DNA of 64,000 nt from Nonomuraea sp. NEAU-A123 (GCF_018603905.1 NZ_JAHFZZ010000001.1:620001-684000), one strand, 5' to 3'; numbered from the stretch's first letter, positions 8,801 to 15,901 are shown. Made by a program: numbers and translations. Notes: generated from the letters alone by a model not told the origin.

Positions 8801-8887
8801 CAGGAGGGCGCGGGGTTTCGGGCCGCCCAGTGCCAGGCGCTTGCCGCCGTCCCAGGCTTCGACGGGGCCGAGCAGACGGAACTCCAC
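5885..8887 (-). CDS. SARP-family regulator (AfsR-like: BTAD, NB-ARC, TPR)
   Basis: The 1000-aa protein starts with an OmpR-like winged helix (about 1-95) followed by the bacterial transcriptional activation domain (about 95-245). Then comes an NB-ARC ATPase with Walker A GKGGVGKST (298-306) and Walker B VLVVLDD, and C-terminal tetratricopeptide repeats (about 690-960). This is the large AfsR/SARP architecture that activates secondary-metabolite or morphological genes. Start is GTG at 8887 with GAGGGG upstream. The only gene directly downstream on the strand is the D-Ala-D-Ala dipeptidase. No biosynthetic cluster adjoins, so its targets may be elsewhere or may be cell-wall genes. Confidence 0.9.
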   Translation of the reverse strand: MEFRLLGPVEAWDGGKRLALGGPKPRALLAALLLADGKVVSSERLVDVLWGDDPPRSASALVQTYVYGLRRTLADGGEAEVIETRPPGYAARFQPGRLDVESFERMVAEGRRHAADGGHDRAAESLRAALALWRGSALGGIGHVLRGEAARLDETRLLVQEELLHAELTLGRHAEAAGELTELVRLHPTRERPRALLMRAQYRLGRQADAMAVYHEGRKALADELGVDPGPELQELYEAVLRADPALDPAPALPKSQPVPAHLPRGVADFTGRQRQLAELTALLGAPSDTVTVCVISGKGGVGKSTLAVKAAHEASPAYPDGQLYADLRGVTGSPAPALEVLGRFLRALGLPPSAIPSTVPECVDAYRSALHGRRVLVVLDDAGSEQQVRPLLPGSPTCAVLITARRRLAGLDGVRVSDLDVFDTPAAVDLLARIAGPERVRAQTEAAGHIVRLCGHLPLALRTAGARLAARPNWPLATLAGRLADEHRRLDELTAGDLEVRASVALSYRGLDEGAKRAFRLLGLLGVPDFASWVPAALLDVPETEAEEAVERLMDAQLLDDVAVDAAGQARYRLHDLLRVYAAERAEAEEPPEERAAAVNRALGGWLWLITRAAAARPLGALTLRREYAMARPVDADVADLVTWFSAESPALVVAVERAAAMNLHEVACEVAAALCSSSFSVDTRFEEWRRTHESALGAARRAGDPLAEATLLVGLGQLRYRQDRYSEAQAFFHQALPLLRAGGDAHGQAVAVAGIGNACRELGDLAAALAHLRDAAEVFRSLGDDAGIGHVNRLAGSVLLEQGEFAAARELLDDALAAFRRLGSKRGEGITLRTIGLVHRAVGEFGRAEEMSARAVALLREAGDPLMLAYCVQALAKTRIRLGGDAGILPELREAMEVCERNDDRFGMALVERTVGELHLAHGRHAQAEEHLGRAVALWDRLGLPLFRARTLRDLAAAREAAGDAPAAASMRAAALAVFAEYGTREYGELRSSGAFLE

Positions 8888-9014
8888 TGATCCCCCTCGG
8901 GGCGGTGACCTTGTCCCCGCAGTGATAACACCGCGGGACCCCGTACGCCACCGCCCCGAGGAGGAAATCGGTCAGTCAGTCAGCCTGCAGTTCCTTGCCG
9001 CGCCACACGAGCGA

Positions 9015-9107
9015 CTTGTCCAGCTGACAGCCATCGCCGCCGCCCAGCACCACCGACACCAGGCCACCGCCCGACGCCGCCACTACCAGCGCAGATCCGA
9101 GCCATGA
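9015..9107 (+). pseudogene. Transposase C-terminal remnant (copy B, internally deleted)
   Basis: The plus strand reads LQLTAIAAAQHHRHQATARR then HYQRRSEP and stops at 9105-9107. About 78 of 83 bases at 9047-9130 match the inverse complement of 2949-3031. Compared with copy A, about 110 bp between AAAQ and RRHQA are missing. It abuts the stop codon of the methyltransferase gene. Not functional. Confidence 0.6.
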
Positions 9108-9128
9108 TCGCGAAGTGCCACTGGAGTA

Positions 9129-9878
9129 CTAGGCCCTGGCCTCGATCAGAAAACGGGTGGAATGGGCGACGAACGGCCCCTCTTCCTGGATGCGTTCGTG
9201 CAGCTCGCGCAGCTCTTTCCGGTAGCGGCCGACCGAGAAGCCCGGCACGGTCCAGATGACCTTGCGCAGGAAGTAGATCACCGCGCCGATGTCCCGGAAC
9301 TCCATCCGCAGCGACTCGGCCCGGAGGTCGGCCACGGTGAGCCCGGCCTGCTCGGCCGCCGCCCTGGCCTTCTCAGGGGAGCGGCCGGAGCCGTCCTGCG
9401 GGCCCAGGAAGTATTCGCTCAGCTCGACGACGCTGCGCGAGCCGACCTGCTGCGAGAAGTAGGTGCCGCCCGGCCTGAGGATCCGGGCGATCTCCGCCCA
9501 CCAGGTGTGCACCGGATGGCGGCTGACGACCAGGTCGAAGGTGTCCGCGCGGAACGGCAGGCGCGGCTGGTCGTCGTCGGCCACCAGCGCGGCGCCGCGG
9601 GGACGCAGCCGCCTGGCGGCCAGGGCGAGGTTGGGCGGCCACGACTCGGTGGCGACGGTGATCGGCGGGAGCTTCGGGACGCCGGCCAGGACCTCGCCGC
9701 CGCCGGTCTCGATGTCGAGCGCGGCCTCGGCCGTGGCCATCCGGCCGGCCAGGAGCCGGGCGTACCCCCAGGAAGGGCGGGCCTCCGTCGCCCGGCCGTC
9801 GAGCCAGGAGAAGTCCCAGCCGTCCACGGAGACCGATGCGGCCTCTTCGACCAGGTCGTCGAACGTGCGGTTCATCAT
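9129..9878 (-). CDS. Class I SAM-dependent methyltransferase
   Basis: This 249-aa protein shows a Rossmann methyltransferase core: ALDIETGGGEVL (motif I, SAM-binding Gly-rich loop, about 53-64), VADDDQPRLPF and DTFDLVVSRHPVHTWW (motifs II/III), and ARILRPGGTYFSQQVG (motif IV/post-III). The substrate is unknown. Start is one of two tandem ATGs (9878/9875). It lies 47 nt downstream of the Clp_N-domain gene and may be the third gene of that small operon. The transposase remnant ends 21 bp beyond its stop. Confidence 0.8.
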   Translation of the reverse strand: MMNRTFDDLVEEAASVSVDGWDFSWLDGRATEARPSWGYARLLAGRMATAEAALDIETGGGEVLAGVPKLPPITVATESWPPNLALAARRLRPRGAALVADDDQPRLPFRADTFDLVVSRHPVHTWWAEIARILRPGGTYFSQQVGSRSVVELSEYFLGPQDGSGRSPEKARAAAEQAGLTVADLRAESLRMEFRDIGAVIYFLRKVIWTVPGFSVGRYRKELRELHERIQEEGPFVAHSTRFLIEARA

Positions 9879-9925
9879 TCGAGCCTGTCAGGGGGGTAGG
9901 TCGCGATCAACCCGATTTCCGGCCC

Positions 9926-10393
9926 TTAGGCGGCCAGCCGGTCCCGGACCTCGGCGCGGTCGATGCCGAGGTGGTCGATCAGCGCGGCCACCGGATCGGG
10001 CCGTCCCTGGGCGAGCAGGGCCAGCAGGAGCTGGGCCGGGCCGGCGGTGTTCCTGACCTTGCGGGTCGTCGCCTTGATCGACTGGTTGATCGCCGCCCGC
10101 GCGCTGGAGGTCAGCGCGGTGCCCGGCACCGCCGGATGCTTGCGCGGCCGGGCCGGCGGCACCTCGCCCACGTCGATCCCGAGCGCCCGCAGCGCCGCCC
10201 GGTCGAGCTCTTCGAGGGCCGCCCGCGCCCGGTCCAGATCCACGCCGAGCGCCCGGGCGGGGGCCTGGCCCGGATCGCGCAGCAGCCCGAGCAGCAGATG
10301 CTCGGTCCCCAGCCGCCGATCACCCCGCTGCCTGGCCTCCTCCAGCGCTGCGGTCACGACTATCGCGAACGGGCTCTTCTCTATCCCGAACAT
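9926..10393 (-). CDS. Stand-alone Clp N-terminal (Clp_N) domain protein
   Basis: The 155-aa protein has two Clp_N-type helical repeats: TAALEEARQRGDRRLGTEHL (about 14-33) with LLLGLLRD, and SARAAINQSIKATTRKVRNT (about 96-115) with PAQLLLALLAQ. There is no AAA+ module. In ClpA/ClpC this domain recruits substrates and adaptors, so a free copy may be an adaptor or decoy. It follows the small HTH gene by 7 nt and is almost certainly cotranslated with it. The divergent FAD monooxygenase shares the control region. Confidence 0.8.
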   Translation of the reverse strand: MFGIEKSPFAIVVTAALEEARQRGDRRLGTEHLLLGLLRDPGQAPARALGVDLDRARAALEELDRAALRALGIDVGEVPPARPRKHPAVPGTALTSSARAAINQSIKATTRKVRNTAGPAQLLLALLAQGRPDPVAALIDHLGIDRAEVRDRLAA

Positions 10394-10400
10394 ACGAACC

Positions 10401-10604
10401 TCACTTCCCGTACTTCGCGTGCACCGACTGCCGTGACATGCCGAGCGCGTCGCCGATCTGCTCCCACGTCCACCCCTGCTCCCTGGCCAGGGCCACGGAG
10501 ACGGCCTCGACCTGCTCGGCCAGCCGGTGCAGGGCGCCGACCGCGCGCAGTCCCATGGCGGGGTCGTTCGACTTGATGCGCTCAGAGAGTTCTCCCATGT
10601 CCAC
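10401..10604 (-). CDS. Small helix-turn-helix protein
   Basis: This 67-aa protein has a C-terminal HTH, EQGWTWEQIGDALGMSRQSV, preceded by an amphipathic helix. It is a likely DNA-binding partner of the Clp_N protein encoded 7 nt downstream. GTG 10604 is preferred over ATG 10598 because it lies at the predicted transcription start of a TTGACA/TAGCCT promoter, making the mRNA leaderless; no ribosome-binding site is visible. It faces the FAD monooxygenase gene across a perfect 17-bp inverted repeat, which is its obvious candidate operator. Confidence 0.75.
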   Translation of the reverse strand: MDMGELSERIKSNDPAMGLRAVGALHRLAEQVEAVSVALAREQGWTWEQIGDALGMSRQSVHAKYGK

Positions 10605-10607
10605 GAC

Positions 10608-10651
10608 GTCAGGCTAGATTGACAGAATCGCCTTTGTCAATCTAGCCTGAC
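10608..10651. promoter_or_regulatory. Mirror-symmetric divergent promoter/operator
   Basis: GTCAGGCTAGATTGACA (10608-10624) is repeated as its exact complement at 10635-10651, with a 10-bp centre. Each strand therefore has the same promoter: TTGACA, 18 bp, TAGCCT. The predicted starts fall on or next to the GTG at 10604 and the ATG at 10656, so both transcripts should be leaderless and the promoters overlap face to face. Confidence 0.75.
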
Positions 10652-10655
10652 GGCC

Positions 10656-12164
10656 ATGGAAGAAGTAGTGATCATAGGAGCGGGCCCCGCCGGGCTCATG
10701 CTGGCGTGCGAGCTGCGCCTGGCCGGCGTCCGTACGATCGTGCTGGAGAAGAGAGCCGAGCCTGGTGACCTCCCCAAGGCCAACGGCCTGGGCGGGCAGA
10801 TCGTCCAGTTGCTCGACCACCGGGGTCTGCTCGAACGGTTCAGCGCGGGCAGCCCGTTCGCCGGGCCCGCGCCGGGCTTCCCGTTCGGCTCGGTGCCCCT
10901 GAACTTCGCCGAACTGGGCGGCGATGTCCCGTTACACCTGCTGATGATCCAGCAGCCGCGCCTGGAGCGGCTGCTGGGCGAGCGCGCGGCCGAGCTCGGC
11001 GCCGAGGTCAGATGGGGCCAGCGGCTGAGAACGCTCGCCCAGGACGACGAAGGCGTGACGCTGGAGGGTGACGGCTTCCGGCTCCGGGCCCGCTATGTCG
11101 TCGGCTGCGACGGCGGCCGCAGTCTGGTCCGCGAACAGGCGGGCATCGGCTTCCCCGGCACGACCGACGACGAGGTGCTGCTGCTCGGCCACTTCAAGGC
11201 CCCTCATGCGTCCATCTTCGACAGCCCGCAGGCCAACGGCCTGCAGCCGGGCTGGAACCGCACCCCGAACGGCCGCCTACTGCTCACCTCGCTCCGGCCC
11301 GGCGTCCACATCGCCGCCGTACGCGAGAAGGCCGTCGTTGGTGGCGTACGCGAAAAGGGGGCGGCGGCCGGGACGGTCGTCACGCTGGCGGAGTTCGAGG
11401 ACGCGGTGCGCCGGGTCATCGGCGTCGATCTGCCGCTCGGCGAGCCCATCTGGCTGTCGAGCACGGTCTCGCAGGCCCGCCTCGCCGACCGTTACCGCGA
11501 GGGCCGGGTGTTCCTGGCGGGTGACGCCGCCCATCTGTTCCCGGCGGGCGGCTCGGCCCTGAACGTCGGCCTGATGGACACCGCCAACCTCGCCTGGAAA
11601 CTGGCCGCCCACCTGCACGGCCATGCTCCGACCGGCCTGCTCGACACGTACGAGGCCGAACGCCGCCCGGTGGCCGCCCACACCCTGCGCCACACCCGCG
11701 CCCAGGCGACCCTGGAGCGCCTCACCGACGAGGACGGCACGGCCCTGCGCGACCTCCTCACGGAACTGTTCGCCCTCGAGCAGCCCCTGCGCCGCCTCGG
11801 CGAAATGCTTCAGGGCTCCGACATCCGGTACGGCACCGCACCCCACCCACTGACCGGCCGCTTCGCCCCCGACCTGCCCCTGACCACCGCGGACGGACCG
11901 ACCCGCGTGGCGGAGCTCATGCGATCGGCCGACTGGCTGCTCCTCGACCTGCGCCCCACGCCCTCGGACCCGGGCGGATTGGTCGGCCGGCGTCCGGTGG
12001 CGTCGGACCTGGGGGAACTGGTCGGCGATGGCCGCCTCCGCGTCGTCGGCGCTCACTGTGCGGCCCCGCCCGCCGACGCCCTCCTCATCCGCCCCGACGG
12101 CTACGTGGCCTGGGCGGGTACGGACGGCCTGCCCGAGGCGGTGACCACCTTGCTCACCCCTTGA
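10656..12164 (+). CDS. FAD-dependent class A monooxygenase (aromatic hydroxylase type)
   Basis: The 502-aa flavoprotein has the N-terminal dinucleotide motif VVIIGAGPAGLMLACELRLAG (about 4-24), the DG motif VVGCDGGRSLVREQAGI and the GD motif RVFLAGDAAHLFPAGGSALN. It ends in a thioredoxin-like C-terminal domain typical of PheA/TfdB and rifampicin-monooxygenase relatives. It uses NAD(P)H and O2 to hydroxylate a polycyclic or aromatic substrate; the actual substrate is unknown. Its start codon coincides with the predicted transcription start (leaderless). The divergent HTH/Clp_N genes probably regulate it, perhaps as a xenobiotic or antibiotic response. Confidence 0.88.
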   Translation: MEEVVIIGAGPAGLMLACELRLAGVRTIVLEKRAEPGDLPKANGLGGQIVQLLDHRGLLERFSAGSPFAGPAPGFPFGSVPLNFAELGGDVPLHLLMIQQPRLERLLGERAAELGAEVRWGQRLRTLAQDDEGVTLEGDGFRLRARYVVGCDGGRSLVREQAGIGFPGTTDDEVLLLGHFKAPHASIFDSPQANGLQPGWNRTPNGRLLLTSLRPGVHIAAVREKAVVGGVREKGAAAGTVVTLAEFEDAVRRVIGVDLPLGEPIWLSSTVSQARLADRYREGRVFLAGDAAHLFPAGGSALNVGLMDTANLAWKLAAHLHGHAPTGLLDTYEAERRPVAAHTLRHTRAQATLERLTDEDGTALRDLLTELFALEQPLRRLGEMLQGSDIRYGTAPHPLTGRFAPDLPLTTADGPTRVAELMRSADWLLLDLRPTPSDPGGLVGRRPVASDLGELVGDGRLRVVGAHCAAPPADALLIRPDGYVAWAGTDGLPEAVTTLLTP

Positions 12165-12208
12165 CCTTGGCCGGTGGGATCGTTCGTACTCGGCGGAGTT
12201 CTTGAACG

Positions 12209-12838
12209 TCAATGAGCGATGGCCATCGCGAAAGGCACGGGCCCGAGCGCGCGGACAAGGCCACCGACCATCAGCAGGAACGCCTCCGGCGCCCGCGCCG
12301 TCTCCACTCCGCCGAGGTCGATGATCCACTCCGGCGCCCAGCCCAGCTCGGCCAGCAGCCCGCCGACGACCTTCTTGGCGTCGGCGTCATCACCGGACAG
12401 GAAGGCGGTGGGCGGCGTGGCCGGCAGGGCCGGATCGGCCATGACCGACGAGTGCATGGTGTTGAGTGTCTTCACCACGCGTACGTCCGGCAACGCCCGC
12501 TGGATCTCCTCGGCGAGACTGCTGCCCGGATAGAGGAGCGCCGAAGCGAAGCCGTACGAGTCGGATGCGGTGGCGTTGGCGATGTCGACCAGCACCTTGC
12601 CCGCCAGCTCCGCCGCGAGCCCGGTCAACACCTCCACCGACACCTCGCCGGGCATGGCATTGATCACCACCTCCGCCGACCCCGCCGCCTCACGCAGACC
12701 GGCGACCCGTACCCCGAAATCGGCGGCGACCTTGTCCGGGGCACGAGAGCCCACGATGACCTCGTGCCCCGCGTCGCGCAGCCTGCCGGTAAGGGCCCGG
12801 GCCACGTTGCCCGAGCCGAGGACGGTGATCGTCGTCAT
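12209..12838 (-). CDS. NAD(P)-binding F420-reductase-like protein
   Basis: The 209-aa protein starts TITVLGSGNVARALTGRL, a Rossmann GxGxxA motif, and continues with EVIVGSR and VVINAMPG. This is the pattern of the NADPH-dependent F420 reductase (Fno/YfjE-like) family. It probably moves hydride between NADP and a cofactor or reduces a small substrate. I chose ATG 12838 (AAGGAG 13 nt upstream) rather than the frame-opening ATG at 12880. A divergent HxlR regulator starts at 12955. It converges with the FAD monooxygenase, with 44 bp between stops and no clear hairpin. Confidence 0.8.
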   Translation of the reverse strand: MTTITVLGSGNVARALTGRLRDAGHEVIVGSRAPDKVAADFGVRVAGLREAAGSAEVVINAMPGEVSVEVLTGLAAELAGKVLVDIANATASDSYGFASALLYPGSSLAEEIQRALPDVRVVKTLNTMHSSVMADPALPATPPTAFLSGDDADAKKVVGGLLAELGWAPEWIIDLGGVETARAPEAFLLMVGGLVRALGPVPFAMAIAH

Positions 12839-12919
12839 GGTCTCTTCACTCCTTGATCGGGCGGGGTTCGCCCTGTTCATGAGCGAAGTTAGGCGGTGCT
12901 ACGGTCGAACGGCAGTACG

Positions 12920-12931
12920 CACTTCAAAGTG
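12920..12931. promoter_or_regulatory. Candidate HxlR operator
   Basis: CACTTCAAAGTG is a 5+2+5 inverted repeat 24 bp before the HxlR gene, in the divergent gap with the F420-reductase-like gene. Size and position suit an HxlR winged-helix dimer. Confidence 0.4.
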
Positions 12932-12954
12932 TCCAGCGCACGCGAAGGGATGCC

Positions 12955-13356
12955 ATGACCACGCGCACCGCCGCCCAGCGGCGCGTCGAGGGCCGGGTCT
13001 CATACCAGGCCCGTTTCACCGCCTGCCCGACCAACCGGCTGATCGACCGCATCGGCGACAAATGGGTAGCCGTCCTGCTCAACGAACTGGCCGAGGGCCC
13101 GCGCCGCTACGGCGACCTGGCTCGGACGATCGCGGGCGCGAGCCAGAAGATGCTCACGGAGACACTGCGCCGCCTCGAACGCGACGGGTTGATCTCGCGT
13201 ACGGTCACTCCCGCGGTGCCGGTCCGCGTCGACTACGCGCTCACCGAGCTGGGCCGGAGCCTGCTGCCGGTGATCGCGGTCATGAAGCGATGGGCCGAGG
13301 AGAACATCGACCGGATCGACAGCGCCCGCGAGGCGTACGACGCACGCGACCGCTGA
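12955..13356 (+). CDS. HxlR-family transcriptional regulator
   Basis: The 133-aa winged-helix regulator shows the family signature CPTNRLIDRIGDKWVAVLL near residue 24, then YGDLARTIAGASQKMLTETL and LERDGLISRTV. The Cys before PTNR is the position used for redox or aldehyde sensing in HypR/YodB-type members. ATG 12955 is preceded by GAAGGGA. It is divergent from the NADP/F420-reductase-like gene, its probable target, a standard HxlR arrangement for quinone or aldehyde stress. Confidence 0.88.
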   Translation: MTTRTAAQRRVEGRVSYQARFTACPTNRLIDRIGDKWVAVLLNELAEGPRRYGDLARTIAGASQKMLTETLRRLERDGLISRTVTPAVPVRVDYALTELGRSLLPVIAVMKRWAEENIDRIDSAREAYDARDR

Positions 13357-13360
13357 AACC

Positions 13361-13376
13361 CCCGGGCAGGCCCGGG
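13361..13376. terminator. GC-rich hairpin between convergent genes
   Basis: CCCGGGC (13361-13367) can pair with 13370-13376 in the 26-bp gap between the HxlR gene and the convergent quinone oxidoreductase gene. The loop is very short, so a shorter stem would form in practice. Confidence 0.35.
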
Positions 13377-13382
13377 TCGGCG

Positions 13383-14330
13383 TCAGCCGATCCGGACGAT
13401 GCTCTTGCCGTGGGTCGCTCCACCGGCGAGATCGGCGATGGCGGTCTCGACGTCGGCCAGCTCGTATTCGGCGGTGATATCGATGCCGACCGTGCCGTCC
13501 CCGACCAGTTCCAGCGCGCGGCGTACGCTGTCGGCGAGCCGCTCGGGATGGGTCTGGCTGAGCAGGTTGCTGTTGTAGGTCAGCATCGACGTGCCCTGCA
13601 TCAGCAGATCGTTGGCCGAGACCGAGACCGGCTCGAAGGTGGCGATGTTGCCGTAGACCACGATCCGGCCGTGCGGTGCCAGGCGTTCCAGGTTGACCAG
13701 CCGGGTCGGGCCGCCGATGGGGTCGAGAATCACATCGAACTGCTGCCCGTCCAGAGCTTGGGGGAACTCCTCGCGGCTGAGCACCCGGTCATAACCGAGC
13801 TGCCGCGCGTAGTCGACCTGCCCCGGATTGCCCACGACACCTACGACCCGCCCCGCGCCGGCGGCCCGGGCGAACCGCCCCGCGAGCGTACCGACCCCGC
13901 CGGCCGCCGCGTGGATCAGCACGCTCTGGCCCGGTCGGACACCCGCGACAGTGTTGATCAGGTCGTAGGCGGTGGAGGTGACCCAGCCGAACGCGGCGGC
14001 GGTCCGCGAGTCCACGGTGGGCGCCGCTATCGCCAGCACCGAGGAGACGACAACGACTTCCGCGAAGCCGCCCGAACTGGTCAGCGCGATGACCTGCTCA
14101 CCGACCCGTGCCGGATCGACACCCTCACCGACCGCGATGACCTGCCCGGACGCCTCGAAGCCGGGCACGAAGGGACGAGGAGTCGGGAAGTGACCGTCAC
14201 GGACGAGCACATCCCCCCACTGCACACCCGCATAAGCGACCCGGATCGCCACCTCCCCGTGCCCCGGGACGGGCTCGGCGATCTCGGTCACGCGGAACTG
14301 GTCATCGGTGGCGAGCACTGCAGCCTTCAT
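13383..14330 (-). CDS. Quinone oxidoreductase-like MDR protein
   Basis: This 315-aa medium-chain reductase has the GroES-like N-terminal fold (VPGFEASGQVIAVGEGVDPA, about 54-73) and the NADPH-binding motif VLIHAAAGGVGTLAGRFARA (about 138-157). It lacks the zinc-ligand cysteines of alcohol dehydrogenases. It belongs with QOR/zeta-crystallin enzymes that reduce quinones or enones. It is divergent from a MarR gene (14414), with an 18-bp imperfect inverted repeat and an inner palindrome between them. A TTGACT-18-TACCTT promoter can be read for it at 14402-14373. Confidence 0.87.
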   Translation of the reverse strand: MKAAVLATDDQFRVTEIAEPVPGHGEVAIRVAYAGVQWGDVLVRDGHFPTPRPFVPGFEASGQVIAVGEGVDPARVGEQVIALTSSGGFAEVVVVSSVLAIAAPTVDSRTAAAFGWVTSTAYDLINTVAGVRPGQSVLIHAAAGGVGTLAGRFARAAGAGRVVGVVGNPGQVDYARQLGYDRVLSREEFPQALDGQQFDVILDPIGGPTRLVNLERLAPHGRIVVYGNIATFEPVSVSANDLLMQGTSMLTYNSNLLSQTHPERLADSVRRALELVGDGTVGIDITAEYELADVETAIADLAGGATHGKSIVRIG

Positions 14331-14347
14331 AGTTCACAACCTTCTTG

Positions 14348-14403
14348 CTTGACTCAGTATCCTGATACTCGGAAGGTAGCGAGTCTCAGGTAACTGAGTC
14401 AAG
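14348..14403. promoter_or_regulatory. MarR-type operators in divergent promoter
   Basis: CTTGACTCAGTATCCTGA (14348-14365) is mirrored, with two mismatches, at 14386-14403. Inside the left arm a further perfect palindrome, AGTATCCTGATACT, covers 14356-14369. Both flank or overlap promoter elements for the quinone oxidoreductase gene and the MarR gene. Confidence 0.6.
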
Positions 14404-14413
14404 TGAGGAAGCT

Positions 14414-14902
14414 GTGACAGACGTGGTCGACGTGTCCGCCGAGGAATACCTATGCACCAGGATCCGCCGCGCCGAGCAGGCTCTGACGGCCCACCACGAA
14501 GCCGTCCTGCGTACCTATGGGCTCACCATGACCCAGTACGCGGTGCTGCTCACCCTCTCCCGCGATGAAGGCATGTCCGGCGCCCAACTGGCCCGCGCCT
14601 GCGGCGTCACCCAGCAGAGCATGGCCACGGTCCTCACCGGCATGCAGTCCAAGGGCCTCATCGACCGGCAGCCATCACCCGTGCACGCCAAGGTCATGAT
14701 CGCCAACCTCACCGACGCCGGCCAGGGCCTCCTCGACAAGGCCTACCAAGAAGTCAACGTGCTCGAGAAAGCCTTCATCGACAAGTTCACCCCCGCTGAG
14801 CACCGGCAGTTCTGTGACCTCCTCGACCGAGCCACCGAAACCCTGGTCGAACAGACCCTCCGACCCCCGAAGCCGACATCCCCTCGCCCCCTATCGACCT
14901 GA
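14414..14902 (+). CDS. MarR-family regulator
   Basis: The 162-aa protein has the MarR winged-helix pattern: TMTQYAVLLTLSRDEGMSGA, LARACGVTQQSMATVL, MQSKGLIDRQPSPVH and a C-terminal dimerisation helix. Start is GTG 14414 with GAGGAA upstream. It probably represses itself and the divergent quinone oxidoreductase in response to phenolic or quinone ligands. Its stop overlaps the 3' end of the convergent SnoaL-like gene by 12 bp. Confidence 0.87.
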   Translation: MTDVVDVSAEEYLCTRIRRAEQALTAHHEAVLRTYGLTMTQYAVLLTLSRDEGMSGAQLARACGVTQQSMATVLTGMQSKGLIDRQPSPVHAKVMIANLTDAGQGLLDKAYQEVNVLEKAFIDKFTPAEHRQFCDLLDRATETLVEQTLRPPKPTSPRPLST

Positions 14903-15370
14903 GTCGGGGGAAGACGGCAGAGCATGACTGCCCGGCCGCCACGGGAGGAAGTAGCGGGACCTGATCTCCCTGCGGGCGATGCGCCACCGCCCGTCCTCAT
15001 GCACGTAGTCGTCGTGGTAGTACACACCGGCGAGCAGGCAGGCACCATCCAGGCCATGCTCGGCGTGAGCGCTCACGATTCCGGTCGCATTGAGGTGGTC
15101 GTCGGTGATCTCGAAGACGTGCGAGTGCGGATAGTGAAACGTGAACTCGTATGCACCCACCCGTTCGGCATAGAAGTCTCTCAGCGCCGCATGGCCGGCA
15201 ACGGAACCCCCCTCGAAGGCCAAGGCGCCGTCCTGCGCGAAGCACGAGACAACGCCGTCCCAGTCTCTGGCGTCGAGTACGTAGCCGTAACGGGCGACCA
15301 GGTCGGACAGCTCGGCCCGGATCTCAAGGCGGTGAATCCGGGCCGCCATGGCGCCACCGGTGTCCTTCAT
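14891..15370 (-). CDS. SnoaL-like / NTF2-fold protein
   Basis: This 159-aa protein fits the SnoaL_4 NTF2-like fold: IRAELSDLVARYGYVLDARD, WDGVVSCFAQDGALAF, FTFHYPHSHVFEI and GRWRIARREIRSRYFLPW. Members act as small cyclases, isomerases or hydratases, often on aromatic or polyketide-like substrates. I start at ATG 15370 because GGAGG lies 8 nt upstream; the frame is open to 15418. It is divergent from an HxlR gene at 15434, which may control it. Confidence 0.8.
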   Translation of the reverse strand: MKDTGGAMAARIHRLEIRAELSDLVARYGYVLDARDWDGVVSCFAQDGALAFEGGSVAGHAALRDFYAERVGAYEFTFHYPHSHVFEITDDHLNATGIVSAHAEHGLDGACLLAGVYYHDDYVHEDGRWRIARREIRSRYFLPWRPGSHALPSSPDSGR

Positions 15371-15412
15371 GTGCTCAGCCTCCGCCTGGTCGACACAGCA
15401 AGTTGTCATGCG

Positions 15413-15422
15413 GAACATGTTC
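15413..15422. promoter_or_regulatory. GAACATGTTC palindrome, candidate HxlR site
   Basis: A perfect 10-bp palindrome sits in the 63-bp gap between the divergent SnoaL-like and HxlR genes. It is short enough to occur by chance but well placed. Confidence 0.35.
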
Positions 15423-15433
15423 AGCCAGCATGA

Positions 15434-15835
15434 ATGCCGATGGAAGAAGGCACTATTTTGTCCCGCAGTAACAGCGATGTGTCATCCCCGGTCAGCGCGG
15501 CGTGCCCGGTTGCCGAAGTGCTTGATCGGGTCGCGGGCAAGTGGAGCATCGGGATCCTGGTGGCGGCGGCGCGAGGACCGGTCCGGTTCAGCGAACTGGA
15601 GCGCACCTTGACCGGCATCAGCCGCCGGATGCTGACGCTGAACCTCCGCAAGTTGGAGCGCGACGGACTCCTTGTCCGCACGGTGTATCCGAGCGTGCCG
15701 CCCAAAGTCGAGTACAACCTCACCGACGCAGCGAAAGAGCTTCACGACGCACTGCTGGCGTTGACAGCTTGGGCGGAGCGGCACAGAGACACGATCGCCA
15801 CTGCCCAAGCCGTTTACGATGGTGATAACGGCTGA
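15434..15835 (+). CDS. HxlR-family transcriptional regulator
   Basis: The 133-aa protein carries ACPVAEVLDRVAGKWSIGIL (the HxlR N-terminal Cys-Pro motif and first helix), FSELERTLTGISRRMLTLNL, LERDGLLVRTVYPSVPPKVE and a C-terminal helix. It is divergent from the SnoaL-like gene. It is a second HxlR copy within 3 kb, but its sequence differs enough from the 12955 copy that it is not a recent duplicate. Confidence 0.87.
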   Translation: MPMEEGTILSRSNSDVSSPVSAACPVAEVLDRVAGKWSIGILVAAARGPVRFSELERTLTGISRRMLTLNLRKLERDGLLVRTVYPSVPPKVEYNLTDAAKELHDALLALTAWAERHRDTIATAQAVYDGDNG

Positions 15836-15901
15836 ACGTTGGGATTGCGAAAATCCGTGGCTGCGTAGCGACGACAATTATGTGCTCGGTCTGACTAATC
15901 T

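Noticed and set aside
5160..8887. Glycopeptide-resistance (van) cluster
   Set aside because: Only the VanX-like dipeptidase is present; no vanH, vanA/D-Ala-D-Lac ligase or vanRS next to it.
12839..12880. Upstream start for the F420-reductase-like gene
   Set aside because: The extra 14 residues precede the Rossmann start and overlap the regulatory gap; ATG 12838 has a ribosome-binding site.
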